From: CAWFGW01 sp963849955
GTDB taxonomy: Bacteria; Bacteroidota; Bacteroidia; Cytophagales; JAAEPT01
Reading direction: 5' to 3'
Length of the DNA: 64,000 nt
Assembly: GCA_963849955.1 (NCBI GenBank)
Contig: CAWKJU010000017.1
Location: 62,001 to 126,000, forward strand
Shown piece after piece: positions 34,402-42,990 of the stretch; position 1 is the first letter of the stretch; every line of letters begins with the position of its first letter. Below the pieces are notes generated by a model. That model was given only the letters and a program-made list of their open reading frames with translations. It made no database searches and was not told the origin of the DNA. The translations under genes and the position numbers were made by a program.

Positions 34402-35602
34402 ACACATCGCTTTTCGCGAGTTTAAAACCCGCATCCGAAAAAAAGCCTTTCTAATTTCTACCATCATGGGACCACTTTTTATGTTGGCCTTGTTGATTGT
34501 ACCGTATTACTTTTCTTCCGAACAAAATCACACCACACCTGTAGCTTTAGTAAACTTTCCGTTTAGCATTCCGTCCATCGAACATCTCGAAATTGAACAT
34601 GTGACCTCACAATTTCCCGACACGCTCACAAATGATTATGCTATGGTACTGTCTTACCATCAAGCACCCCATCAACGTGAACCTATCATTCATTTTTATA
34701 GCACCAATTCGTTTCCTTTAATCGAGAGTTACTTAACCGCCAGCATTAAAGAACAACTTTACAACCTACCGCATTTACTCATTAAAAAAGTAAAAATCAA
34801 TCCACAAACGGTCAACACGAATTCTTATTTGTTTTATAGTTATGCGGCACCTATTCTTATCTATTTTTTTATTTTCCTTTATGGAATTCAAATCATGAAA
34901 GGCATTACTGAAGAAAAATCAAACCGGATTATGGAAGTGTTGTTGTGTACCGTAAAACCATTTGAAATGATGGTCGGAAAAATACTCGGTATCTTCTCCA
35001 TGGCACTCGTACAGTTTGGTATTTGGGCAACTTCTTCGGCATTAATCTATAAAGGATTTTACCATTATTATCACCTCGAACGTTTTCAATCGGCCTTGAC
35101 GAGCGGTAGTGTACCTGGTGTTTCCGATGACTTTGGGGCTTCACTCCATCAATTAGTTACAACGCTTTCATTATCCAACGTGATGGCAATGGGAGGGGTG
35201 TTTATGGTTTATTTTATTGGTGGATATTTTCTATTTGGGGCTCTGTTTGCCATTGTAGGTGCCGCTTCGGATCCGGAAACCGACACCCAACAGTTTTTAT
35301 TTCCTATAACCATTCCGTTATTGCTTTCTTTTATGTTGTTAGATGCTGTAATTGGTCAACCGAATGGCGCGTTAGCACAATTTTTATCGATCTTTCCTTT
35401 TACTTCTCCCATCGTTATGCCCGCTTGTTTTGGAACCGGTCAAATTGTTTGGTGGCAATTGTCCCTTTCGATGCTGTGTTTGGTAATCGGGTTTTTAGTC
35501 ACGACCTGGGTGGCCTCTAGAATCTATCGGGTAGGCGTGTTAGCAGCTGGTTCAAAAGTTAGCTATGGAACTTTAGTAAAGTGGTTTTTGGAAAAAGAAT
35601 AG
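34388..35602 (+). CDS. ABC-2 type permease (NatB-like)
   Basis: A 404-residue inner-membrane protein. The first helix (FLISTIMGPLFMLALLIVP, about residues 21-39) is followed by a periplasmic domain of about 110 residues, then five or six more helices (FYSYAAPILIYFFIFLYGI and others). EEKSNRIMEVLLCTVKPFE is the conserved cytoplasmic coupling segment of the NatB/LinJ family. It starts inside the ATPase gene, so the two are coupled. Exporters of this class move sodium ions, antibiotics or lipids; the cargo here is unresolved. Confidence 0.9.
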   Translation: MKKIKHIAFREFKTRIRKKAFLISTIMGPLFMLALLIVPYYFSSEQNHTTPVALVNFPFSIPSIEHLEIEHVTSQFPDTLTNDYAMVLSYHQAPHQREPIIHFYSTNSFPLIESYLTASIKEQLYNLPHLLIKKVKINPQTVNTNSYLFYSYAAPILIYFFIFLYGIQIMKGITEEKSNRIMEVLLCTVKPFEMMVGKILGIFSMALVQFGIWATSSALIYKGFYHYYHLERFQSALTSGSVPGVSDDFGASLHQLVTTLSLSNVMAMGGVFMVYFIGGYFLFGALFAIVGAASDPETDTQQFLFPITIPLLLSFMLLDAVIGQPNGALAQFLSIFPFTSPIVMPACFGTGQIVWWQLSLSMLCLVIGFLVTTWVASRIYRVGVLAAGSKVSYGTLVKWFLEKE

Positions 35603-35603
35603 T

Positions 35604-35762
35604 TTACTGATGATTCCGAATATCACTCCACTTATCCGTTTTAAACTGCCCTTTACGAGTTTCCCCATGCGGACATTGGTCTCCCATAGCATATTTATGC
35701 GAATGACAGGCAAAAGAAAACACCATTAAAAATAAAAACAAGTAGGGAGTTATTTTCCTCAT
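35604..35762 (-). CDS. Small 52-residue lipoprotein
   Basis: An unlisted 53-codon frame. It starts MRKITPYLFLFLMVFSFACH, a lipoprotein signal with the Cys of the lipobox (FSFAC) at residue 19. The mature part is SHKYAMGDQCPHG followed by a basic tail ending WSDIRNHQ, with a second Cys near the middle. Upstream, TATCTTTG is an exact -7 box five bases before the ATG. It converges with the permease, whose stop is next to it. The His/Cys content hints at metal binding, but this is speculation. Confidence 0.6.
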   Translation of the reverse strand: MRKITPYLFLFLMVFSFACHSHKYAMGDQCPHGETRKGQFKTDKWSDIRNHQ

Positions 35763-35767
35763 CCGTA

Positions 35768-35775
35768 CAAAGATA
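35768..35775 (-). promoter_or_regulatory. -7 box of the small lipoprotein gene
   Basis: TATCTTTG on the minus strand ends five bases (TACGG) before the ATG at 35762, which implies a leaderless or nearly leaderless mRNA. No TTTG with a 17-19 base spacing is seen upstream. Confidence 0.5.
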
Positions 35776-35795
35776 AGAACTTTCTTTTAGCTATC

Positions 35796-36992
35796 TCAAT
35801 CTATTATTTTACCCGTAAACGCCATAAAGATATCGGCTGTATTCAATCGATCTTTTGCCGCTAATAATGCTTTCAATGAAATATGGCCTACTACGTAATT
35901 ATTGTCTTCACTTTTATATTCCTCAGTGATTTTTGCAAACTCGAAATAATCTAAGTTCTTTTTATCGTAATATCTGAAATATACTTCTAGCACCACATCT
36001 TGTGTTTGGCTTATTTTGCTGTGCAACTCCCGCTTTTTGTAAGCATACTTATAGTTGTATGTTAAAGCGGAAATATCGGAAACAACCGAAGAACCTGTAG
36101 GGAAACTACCTGCTCCTTTTCCTTTAAAAAAGTGATTTTGAGAAAAGCTTGCTTCAATTTCTACTGCATTGTCATCTAAGTTGACATAACTTAAATCACG
36201 TTCGTTTGAAACAAACTGCGGCAACACAAACAGACAAATTTCATTGTCATTCACCTTTCTTGCATGGGCTACATGTTTTATTACCACTTCTTTTTCTTTA
36301 GCATATTGCACATCGTATTTGTTGATGTTTTGAATACCATGTGTCACTATTTCATCTGTCTTAGGAAAATAACCGTACGCATGAGCCGAGATAATTGCCA
36401 ACTTATACAAAGCATCAAAACCTACAATATCTAATGTTGGATTACTTTCCAGTAAACCTAAATCTTGCGCACGTTGCACCGTCAAATCATAATCTTTATT
36501 CTCATTGCAAACCCGAGTTAGAATATAATTTGTTGACGCATTAAAAATGCCACTTACAGAATTCAACATTTCATTGTCGTAATATTCTTCCAAGGTTCTA
36601 ATAATTGGAATGCTCCCGCAACTTGAACCTTCATACAACACCGATTTACCAGTCGATTTTTGTAATTCGTATATTTCTTGTAGATGTTCTGCCAACATTT
36701 TTTTGTTGGATGTCACCACATTTTTTCCGCGCTGTAACGCTTCTTTTAAAATTTCAAAGGCTGCTTCAGCATCATCTATCAGTTCAACAATTAATTCAAC
36801 TGACGGATCATCCAACAAGTCATACTTATTGAAAGTAAAATGATCCATAGGTAAGTCCCGCTTTTTTTCAGGATGCTTGGCACAAATTTTTATGATCTCG
36901 GTATTAAGACTTTTACTATTAATTAAAATATCATACACTCCATGTCCAACTACACCATAACCAAAAAGCCCTATTTTAATTGGATTGTTCAT
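35796..36992 (-). CDS. hom: Homoserine dehydrogenase
   Basis: A 398-residue NAD(P)-dependent enzyme that reduces aspartate-semialdehyde to homoserine. The nucleotide site is GLFGYGVVGHGVYDIL; the second half carries NASTNYILTRV and the catalytic stretch LGLLESNPTLDIVGFDALYK, followed by AIISAHAYG. There is no aspartokinase domain and no obvious ACT domain, so it is the short monofunctional type. It lies 20 bases downstream of metX in the same direction, giving a homoserine-to-methionine cluster. Confidence 0.93.
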   Translation of the reverse strand: MNNPIKIGLFGYGVVGHGVYDILINSKSLNTEIIKICAKHPEKKRDLPMDHFTFNKYDLLDDPSVELIVELIDDAEAAFEILKEALQRGKNVVTSNKKMLAEHLQEIYELQKSTGKSVLYEGSSCGSIPIIRTLEEYYDNEMLNSVSGIFNASTNYILTRVCNENKDYDLTVQRAQDLGLLESNPTLDIVGFDALYKLAIISAHAYGYFPKTDEIVTHGIQNINKYDVQYAKEKEVVIKHVAHARKVNDNEICLFVLPQFVSNERDLSYVNLDDNAVEIEASFSQNHFFKGKGAGSFPTGSSVVSDISALTYNYKYAYKKRELHSKISQTQDVVLEVYFRYYDKKNLDYFEFAKITEEYKSEDNNYVVGHISLKALLAAKDRLNTADIFMAFTGKIID

Positions 36993-37012
36993 ATACTTGT
37001 GTTGTTAAAAGA

Positions 37013-38044
37013 TTAATAGTTGACCTTATTTTTTGAATAGAAATTCAAAACGATGTCCGTAATTGCTGGTGCTTCAATCAGAAATCCATCATGTCCATAA
37101 AATGAATCTATTTCAGCATATTCAGCTCCTGTAATTCCTGCTGCCAACGCTTGTTGTTCCGAAACAGGAAACAAAACATCCGTTGAGATTGCAATCACTA
37201 GCGTGTTCGCTTTCACCAACTTTAATGCCGCCTCAACGCTACCTCTGCCTCGACCTACCTGATGCGAATCCATGGCTTTAGACAAAGTGAAATAAGAATG
37301 CACATTAAAGCGCTTCACAAATTTTTCCCCTTGATATTTCTGATAAGAAGAAGCTTTATAATGATCTATTTTTTCGATATCCGTTTCGGATTGGGTGTTC
37401 CAGTATGCAGCATAGTTTCTATACGAAAACATGGCTACAGAACGAGCAGCACGCAACCCATTTTGAGCAGCATCTGGTCGATGTTCTTTCCAGGTTGTGT
37501 CTGACTCAATACACATCCGCTGTGTTTCATTTAAAGCAATACCCCAAGGTGAGTTTTTTGCATTAGTAGCCAATAAAACCATGTTTTCAAACACTTCTGA
37601 TTTCATTATGGACCATTCCAAGGCTTGCATTCCACCCATTGACCCACCGATAAGGGTATGTATTTTATCAAATCCTAAATCTTGTCGTAGTAATTCCAGT
37701 GCACCAACCATATCACGAATGGTTAATAAGGGAAAATCCTTTAAATACAATTTTTGTGTATTTGGATTGGTGTCTAAGGGACCACTAGAACCATAGCAAG
37801 ATCCTAAGTTATTGACACAGATGATGAAATGTTTAGCTGGATCATATAGTTTCCCAGTACCTATCAATCCTTCCCACCAGTCTTCTGCTTCAGCATTTGC
37901 TGTTAGGGCATGAATTACCCAGATCACATTGCTCCTATCCGCGTTAAGCTTACCCAGTGTGCAATACTTCAGCTGAAATCGATGAAGTTCTTCACCACAT
38001 TCAAGTTGGTAGGGGTCGTTATGTTTAAATAAATGATGCTCCAT
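37013..38044 (-). CDS. metX: Homoserine O-acetyltransferase
   Basis: A 343-residue alpha/beta-hydrolase-fold acetyltransferase. The nucleophile elbow is GGSMGGMQALEW with its Ser; the conserved NNLGSCYGSSGPLDTNP lies before it, and the final catalytic His is in FYGHDGFLIEAPAI. It transfers acetyl from acetyl-CoA to homoserine, feeding direct sulfhydrylation to methionine. TATTTTTG is a good -7 box about 20 bases before the ATG at 38044, so the leader is too short for a SAM riboswitch. It is co-directional with hom. Confidence 0.93.
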   Translation of the reverse strand: MEHHLFKHNDPYQLECGEELHRFQLKYCTLGKLNADRSNVIWVIHALTANAEAEDWWEGLIGTGKLYDPAKHFIICVNNLGSCYGSSGPLDTNPNTQKLYLKDFPLLTIRDMVGALELLRQDLGFDKIHTLIGGSMGGMQALEWSIMKSEVFENMVLLATNAKNSPWGIALNETQRMCIESDTTWKEHRPDAAQNGLRAARSVAMFSYRNYAAYWNTQSETDIEKIDHYKASSYQKYQGEKFVKRFNVHSYFTLSKAMDSHQVGRGRGSVEAALKLVKANTLVIAISTDVLFPVSEQQALAAGITGAEYAEIDSFYGHDGFLIEAPAITDIVLNFYSKNKVNY

Positions 38045-38146
38045 TCATGCAATAGAAAGCGCCAAAAATACACTTTATCCTATTCAATTAAAAACACTAG
38101 CACCACGCCTTTTTTTAGCCAATCCGAAAAATTAAACCTATATGTT

Positions 38147-38165
38147 TTAGATTAGACTAAACTTA
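38147..38165 (+). promoter_or_regulatory. DtxR/MntR-like operator upstream of the TonB receptor
   Basis: TTAGATTAGACTAAACTTA matches 15 of 19 positions of the DtxR/IdeR palindrome TTAGGTTAGCCTAACCTAA as I recall it. Further CTAAA half-sites follow (CACTAAA, GAGCTAAAGCTAAA) up to 38206. A metal-dependent repressor binding here is inferred; the regulator gene is not in the window. Confidence 0.4.
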
Positions 38166-38213
38166 TATTATGTTTACACTAAATATAAATTGAGCTAAAG
38201 CTAAACCCAAGTC

Positions 38214-40487
38214 GTGATTCGCCTATTCTACCTCCTGCCTTTTTTCATTTTTATACATGTAAGTGCACAGCAAGGTAATATACATGGAGTCGTTTCTAAC
38301 CAAGATGGAAGCATTCCCTTTAGTACAATAGAAGTAGGTGACCTTAAAATAACTACTGGCATTGATGGTGAATATAGCATGAGCCTTGACTCAGGTTTAT
38401 ACAAAATTACAGCCAGTGCATTTGGATATCGATCGGAGACTAAAAAAATACTACTCAAACCCTACGAAATAAAAAGGGTAAACTTTCAACTTGCTGAAAG
38501 CATTAACCAGTTGGATGAAGTCGTAATAACTGGAACCATGAAACCGGTGAGCAAGTCGGAGAGTTCTGTGCCAGTAGAAATTTATACGCCTGAATTTTTT
38601 AAGAAAAATCCAACTCCAAACATTTTTGAAGCATTACAAAACGTAAATGGTGTTCGCCCGCAACTCAACTGCAGTGTTTGCAACACGGGAGATATTCATA
38701 TTAACGGATTAGAAGGTCCTTATACCATGGTATTAATTGACGGAATGCCCATTGTTAGCAGCCTCTCTACGGTCTATGGGTTGTCTGGAATTCCTAACTC
38801 GCTCATTCAGCGAATAGAAATAGTGAAAGGTCCGGCTTCCTCGTTATATGGCTCTGAAGCCGTTGGTGGTTTGATTAACATCATCACTAAAACGCCAGAA
38901 GATGCGCCTATTGTTTCGGCAGATGTATTTACAACCTCATGGTTAGAACACAATATTGATTTAGGATTTAAAAATACTGTTGGAGAAAACGCCTCTTTTT
39001 TGACTGGCGTAAATTATTACAACTATGATCATAAGGTAGACTACAACCACGATAATTTCACCGATGTGACACTTCAGAATAGAATTTCAATTTTTGAAAA
39101 ATTTACGCTTAAAAGAACCCAAAACAGACAGTTTAGTCTAGCCGCACGCTATTTCACAGAAGACCGATGGGGAGGTGAAATGAACTGGACACCCGAATTT
39201 CGTGGAGGAGATAGTATTTACGGTGAAAACATCATTACCAACCGATGGGAAATTATTGGGAAGTACGATTTACCTATTAAAGAAAAAGTATCTGCTCAAT
39301 TTTCATTGAATAGCCATGACCAAAATTCAGCTTATGGGACAACCTATTATCTTGCCAATCAAAAAATTAACTTTGGGCAATTGGTCTGGGATAAACGTGT
39401 CAAAAAACACGATTTATTAACGGGGGTAGCCCTTCGCCATACTTATTATGATGACAATACACCTGCAACCGCCAATCTGGATAGTTCTAATCACCCTAAT
39501 AAAACACTATTGCCGGGTGTCTTTATTCAAGATGAAATCAACTTTACCAGCAAACAAAAACTCTTGTTAGGTGCGCGATACGACTATAACTCCAATCACG
39601 GCAACATCTTCACCCCACGAGTAGGCTATAAATATGCTTTCAACAAAAAGAACATTGTTCGCATAAATTCCGGCACCGGTTTTAGAGTGGTGAATTTATT
39701 TACTGAAGACCATGCTGCATTAACAGGTGCAAGAAAAGTTATCATTGAAGAAGAGCTAAACCCTGAACAAAGCTACAACGTGAATTTAAACTATGAGAAA
39801 AAAATATTTCCTTCCGAAGAGGTGTTTATTGGCCTTGATTTTTCTGCCTGGTACACGTATTTCACGAATCAAATCATCCCTGACTATGCCACAAACCCCG
39901 ACCAAATCATTTATAAAAACTTAGATGGTTATGCCCAAAGTCGAGGCATTAGCCTAAATACGGATATGATTATTGGGGAGCGTTTGAAAATATTAGCAGG
40001 AGGAACGGTTATGGATGTTTCCTTTGTAGAAGAAGGAAAGAAGGAAAGGCCCTTTCTAACCGAAAACTGGACAAGTGTGTGGGCGTTTACCTACTCTTTT
40101 CCAAAATTAAATTTAGCGGTAGATTACACAGGTAACATCTATGGTTCCATGCGCTTACCCTTAGCGAGTGAACTCGATCCGCGCAGGGCAACATCACCGG
40201 TTTGGAGTATTCAGAATATACAGTTCTCCTATCAAAAAAAGAGAAGTCCGTTAAAGGTTTTTGGTGGAGTTAAAAACCTGTTGAACTGGACCCCAAACAA
40301 AAACAATCCGTTTATCATTGCAAGAAGCAATGATCCATTTGATAAAAATGTAGAATACGATGGTACTGGTCAAATAATTTCAACACCAAACAATCCCTAC
40401 GGCTTAAGCTTTGATCCTACATACGTGTATGCACCTAATCAAGGTTTACGACTTTTTCTGGGACTAAATGTAAGACTCAATCAATGA
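38214..40487 (+). CDS. TonB-dependent receptor with carboxypeptidase-like domain
   Basis: A 757-residue outer-membrane transporter starting at GTG (MIRLFYLLPFFIFIHVSAQQ). The signal ends in AQ. Residues about 20-95 are a carboxypeptidase-regulatory-like beta-sandwich (NIHGVVSNQDGSIPFSTIEV). The plug follows (LDEVVITGTMKPVSKSESSV), containing NCSVCNTGDIHINGLEGPYT with two cysteines, and then LYGSEAVGGLINIITKTPED. The barrel ends in GLRLFLGLNVRLNQ. Siderophore and metal receptors share this form. The DtxR-like box upstream suggests an iron or manganese role, but the ligand is not determined. It overlaps the thioredoxin-like gene by four bases, forming a two-gene operon. Confidence 0.9.
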   Translation: MIRLFYLLPFFIFIHVSAQQGNIHGVVSNQDGSIPFSTIEVGDLKITTGIDGEYSMSLDSGLYKITASAFGYRSETKKILLKPYEIKRVNFQLAESINQLDEVVITGTMKPVSKSESSVPVEIYTPEFFKKNPTPNIFEALQNVNGVRPQLNCSVCNTGDIHINGLEGPYTMVLIDGMPIVSSLSTVYGLSGIPNSLIQRIEIVKGPASSLYGSEAVGGLINIITKTPEDAPIVSADVFTTSWLEHNIDLGFKNTVGENASFLTGVNYYNYDHKVDYNHDNFTDVTLQNRISIFEKFTLKRTQNRQFSLAARYFTEDRWGGEMNWTPEFRGGDSIYGENIITNRWEIIGKYDLPIKEKVSAQFSLNSHDQNSAYGTTYYLANQKINFGQLVWDKRVKKHDLLTGVALRHTYYDDNTPATANLDSSNHPNKTLLPGVFIQDEINFTSKQKLLLGARYDYNSNHGNIFTPRVGYKYAFNKKNIVRINSGTGFRVVNLFTEDHAALTGARKVIIEEELNPEQSYNVNLNYEKKIFPSEEVFIGLDFSAWYTYFTNQIIPDYATNPDQIIYKNLDGYAQSRGISLNTDMIIGERLKILAGGTVMDVSFVEEGKKERPFLTENWTSVWAFTYSFPKLNLAVDYTGNIYGSMRLPLASELDPRRATSPVWSIQNIQFSYQKKRSPLKVFGGVKNLLNWTPNKNNPFIIARSNDPFDKNVEYDGTGQIISTPNNPYGLSFDPTYVYAPNQGLRLFLGLNVRLNQ

Positions 40488-40885
40488 AAAATCTTTTCAC
40501 CATATTACTAATTGTTATTAGTACCTGTTGTTTTGGTCAACTAAAAACAGTGTCCTTGAGCCAACTTGACTCTTTAATGGTGCATGAGCCAAGACCAGTA
40601 TATGTATTCGTACATACAGAATGGTGTAATGTATGTTTGATGATGGAAGAAACCACTTTGAAGGATAAGCAAATTATAAACCTGCTAAATGAACACTTTT
40701 ACAGTATTTTTTTTAATCCTGAGAAAGAAGCTGTCCCCAAAAAACTCTTACCAACCATAAATACCCACAAAATATATCCTTCGAGCATTTTCTTTAACTC
40801 AGATTTTGAATTTTTGGCAAAAAAAGAAGGACTTCTTAAAAAAGAAGCCCTTCAGCATATGTTAATGTCTATTGTTGATTATTGA
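40484..40885 (+). CDS. Exported thioredoxin-fold protein
   Basis: A 133-residue periplasmic protein. MKNLFTILLIVISTCCFGQ is a signal peptide ending in GQ. The mature protein contains FVHTEWCNVCLMMEE, a thioredoxin WCxxC active site, and the fold continues to SSIFFNSDFEFLA with a Pro in cis position before it (IYPSS). It is coupled to the TonB receptor (ATGA overlap). Its redox partner may be the receptor's two plug cysteines; that is inference. Its 3' end overlaps the convergent gene by seven bases. Confidence 0.85.
   Translation: MKNLFTILLIVISTCCFGQLKTVSLSQLDSLMVHEPRPVYVFVHTEWCNVCLMMEETTLKDKQIINLLNEHFYSIFFNPEKEAVPKKLLPTINTHKIYPSSIFFNSDFEFLAKKEGLLKKEALQHMLMSIVDY
40819..40853 (-). terminator. 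Minus-strand terminator inside the thioredoxin-like gene
   Basis: On the minus strand GAAGGGCTTCTT pairs with AAGAAGTCCTTC across a 4-base loop with one mismatch, followed by a run of seven T. It lies 26 bases past the stop of the convergent gene 40879-41292, within the coding region of the opposite gene. Confidence 0.65.
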
Positions 40886-41292
40886 ATTTTCTTAAATCCC
40901 ACTTTGCAGATGCCATGCGCTTTAGATCGTTTTGGATCTAAAGAAATTGTATACAGCTTGGTAGCCTTACACTCAAAAATTACTGAGCTCAAACAAGCGT
41001 TATGTGCTTCATCATAATTGGTTAAAATTAATTTGTCATTTTCATCTCTCATTTGAATGACAACATCACAATCATTATTTTCCAGTAAGATGTTGTATTC
41101 CATGTTTTTATTTAACAATATTTTTTGCTCAATATGGTCACGACCAAGTTCTGCGCTTTCGTGCGTAATACTAAACGTTTTGAAATAGGTGAACCCTTCT
41201 AATAAAGAAGCATTGTTTTGTAAAGAAGAAAAAGAACTTAGAATGATTATCAAACTAAGTAAAGCAGCTGTTTTGAAAATGTTCGAACTCAT
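40879..41292 (-). CDS. Secreted protein of unknown function
   Basis: A 137-residue exported protein. MSSNIFKTAALLSLIIILSS is the signal region, with cleavage probably near SSLQNN. The mature part is beta-rich with Cys at NNDCDVV, HNACLSS, FECKAT and GICKVG, so two disulfides are possible. No family is recognised. It converges with the thioredoxin-like gene, whose product might act on it; the terminator inside that gene ends its mRNA. Not much more can be said. Confidence 0.6.
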   Translation of the reverse strand: MSSNIFKTAALLSLIIILSSFSSLQNNASLLEGFTYFKTFSITHESAELGRDHIEQKILLNKNMEYNILLENNDCDVVIQMRDENDKLILTNYDEAHNACLSSVIFECKATKLYTISLDPKRSKAHGICKVGFKKIQ

Positions 41293-41406
41293 AGTTTTAC
41301 CTTTTAAGATTTTCTGGTTTAATTACAAACATAATGCCTAAAAAGTTTTTTTGCAAATTTTTATAACAAACTTACACGTGTTATACTGGGTAAACAAAAA
41401 ACAACC

Positions 41407-42018
41407 TTAATTAAAAAGCTGATTAATAAACGATAAAAATAATTCCGGCTTTAAAACAACCAAATATATTACACCAAAAACACTTCCCCATAAATGAGCA
41501 GAATGATTAATATGATCCGCTTGACGTTTATCCTGATACGTGCAATAAGCTAGATAGCCAACGCCATAAACGATGGCTGGCATAGGAATCAGAAAAAAAT
41601 ACAGTTTTTCTAAAGGGTAAATAAAAATGAAAGCAAAAACCACTGAAGACACGCCTCCAGAAGCCCCAAGAGAGCGATAGTACGGAGAAGTACGATGACG
41701 TAAATAAGTTGGGATTTCTGAAACAATAACGCCTATAAGAAACAAAGCTAAAAAATGAAAGTGCCAGGTAGCTCCAAAAACATGCGGAAAAGTATATTGC
41801 AAGGCTTCTCCAAAATTCCACAAAACAAATAGGTTAAAACCTAAATGAATATAATCTGCATGTACAAACCCTGAAGTAAGGAACCGGTAGTACTGACCTT
41901 TTTCTTTAACGAGATACGGAATAAAAATCAATTTATTCATTACGTTTGAGTCTTTCCAGGCCCAAAAGCTTATTCCACCTATAGTAAGAAGCAAAACCGT
42001 TAGTACATCTAAATCCAC
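41407..42018 (-). CDS. Rhomboid family intramembrane serine protease
   Basis: A 203-residue membrane protein with six or seven helices. The catalytic Ser is in LGASGGVSSVVFAFIF (GxSG) and the catalytic His in HINHSAHLWGSVFGVIY, the standard rhomboid dyad. TSGFVHADYIHLGFNLFVLW is the conserved first region with the oxyanion-related HLxFN. It cleaves transmembrane proteins within the bilayer; the substrate is unknown. It begins with GTG at 42018, directly after the TAA of the polyprenyl synthase gene, so the two are translationally linked. Starting later would remove the first helix. Confidence 0.9.
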   Translation of the reverse strand: MDLDVLTVLLLTIGGISFWAWKDSNVMNKLIFIPYLVKEKGQYYRFLTSGFVHADYIHLGFNLFVLWNFGEALQYTFPHVFGATWHFHFLALFLIGVIVSEIPTYLRHRTSPYYRSLGASGGVSSVVFAFIFIYPLEKLYFFLIPMPAIVYGVGYLAYCTYQDKRQADHINHSAHLWGSVFGVIYLVVLKPELFLSFINQLFN

Positions 42019-42990
42019 TTATTTTATTCGGTTTAAAATATCGTTTGTAAATAGTCTGAGGATTTCTTTTCGTGATGCGTTAGCATCTATGGAATTTAGT
42101 AATTCAAAGCCTTTCTCAAAGTAATCATTCATCACTTGTTCAGCTTTAGTTATAACTCCAATTTCGTTATATATGTCAGTTACTGTCTTCACTTTTTCTT
42201 CAGCATTGAAATCATCTCGTGTAATCCAATATTCTAATTTACTTCGTTGTTCAGCATTCGCTTCCTTCAAAGCCGTGATGAGCAGAAACGTTTTTTTGTT
42301 GGAGATGATATCGCCACCAACCTGTTTGCCGAAATCTTTTGCATCACCATAAACATCCAGAATATCATCCTTGAGTTGAAAGCCAAGGCCAATAGCATCA
42401 CCAAATTGTTTGATTTTTTGAGCGTCAGCATCGTTAGCCCCACCTAAAATAGCTCCCATCTGTAAGCTAAACCCTAACAACACAGCCGTTTTCAGGCGAA
42501 TCATTTCTAAATATTCTTCAACAGACACATCGTTTCTTGATTCAAAGTTCATGTCGTACTGTTGGCCTTCGCAAACTTCTAACGCAGTCTGATTAAACAA
42601 CCGAATCACTTTTTTATATAACACTGGTTCCAAATCGTCCAAGGCATCATATGCTTTGATCATCATCGCATCACCAGATAGAATAGCGGTGTTATCATTC
42701 CACTGCGTGTGTACGGTTGCCTTACCTCTTCGAAGGGGTGCTTCATCCATGATGTCATCGTGCATCAAAGTAAAATTATGAAAAACCTCAACTGATAATG
42801 ATGGTTTAAGAGCATCTTCCCATTCATTGGAAAACAAATACTTACCCAACAAAACTAACAGAGGGCGAAGTCGCTTGCCTCCAAGAGAAAGAATATAACT
42901 TACCGGTTGGTATAACTCTTTTGGTTCGGCAGGTAATTCAAATTTTTCCAGTTCCGAATTTACTGCTTCAATTACTTTTTTAATGTCCAT
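42019..42990 (-). CDS. Polyprenyl (geranylgeranyl-type) diphosphate synthase
   Basis: A 323-residue trans-isoprenyl synthase. The first Asp-rich motif is LMHDDIMDEAPLRRG (DDxxD) and the second GFQLKDDILDVYGD. FHNFTLMHDD and the lysine-rich GGKRLRPLLVLLG complete the active site. It condenses isopentenyl diphosphate onto an allylic primer. The two residues before the first motif set chain length; phenylalanine there (FHNFTLM) suggests a medium chain, so geranylgeranyl or longer is uncertain. The ATG follows the rnr TAA without a gap. Its product could feed PcrB or quinone and carotenoid synthesis. Confidence 0.9.
   Translation of the reverse strand: MDIKKVIEAVNSELEKFELPAEPKELYQPVSYILSLGGKRLRPLLVLLGKYLFSNEWEDALKPSLSVEVFHNFTLMHDDIMDEAPLRRGKATVHTQWNDNTAILSGDAMMIKAYDALDDLEPVLYKKVIRLFNQTALEVCEGQQYDMNFESRNDVSVEEYLEMIRLKTAVLLGFSLQMGAILGGANDADAQKIKQFGDAIGLGFQLKDDILDVYGDAKDFGKQVGGDIISNKKTFLLITALKEANAEQRSKLEYWITRDDFNAEEKVKTVTDIYNEIGVITKAEQVMNDYFEKGFELLNSIDANASRKEILRLFTNDILNRIK

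Noticed and set aside
38045..38100. Possible SAM riboswitch before metX
   Set aside because: The -7 box lies only about 20 bases from the ATG, so no leader long enough for a riboswitch is transcribed.
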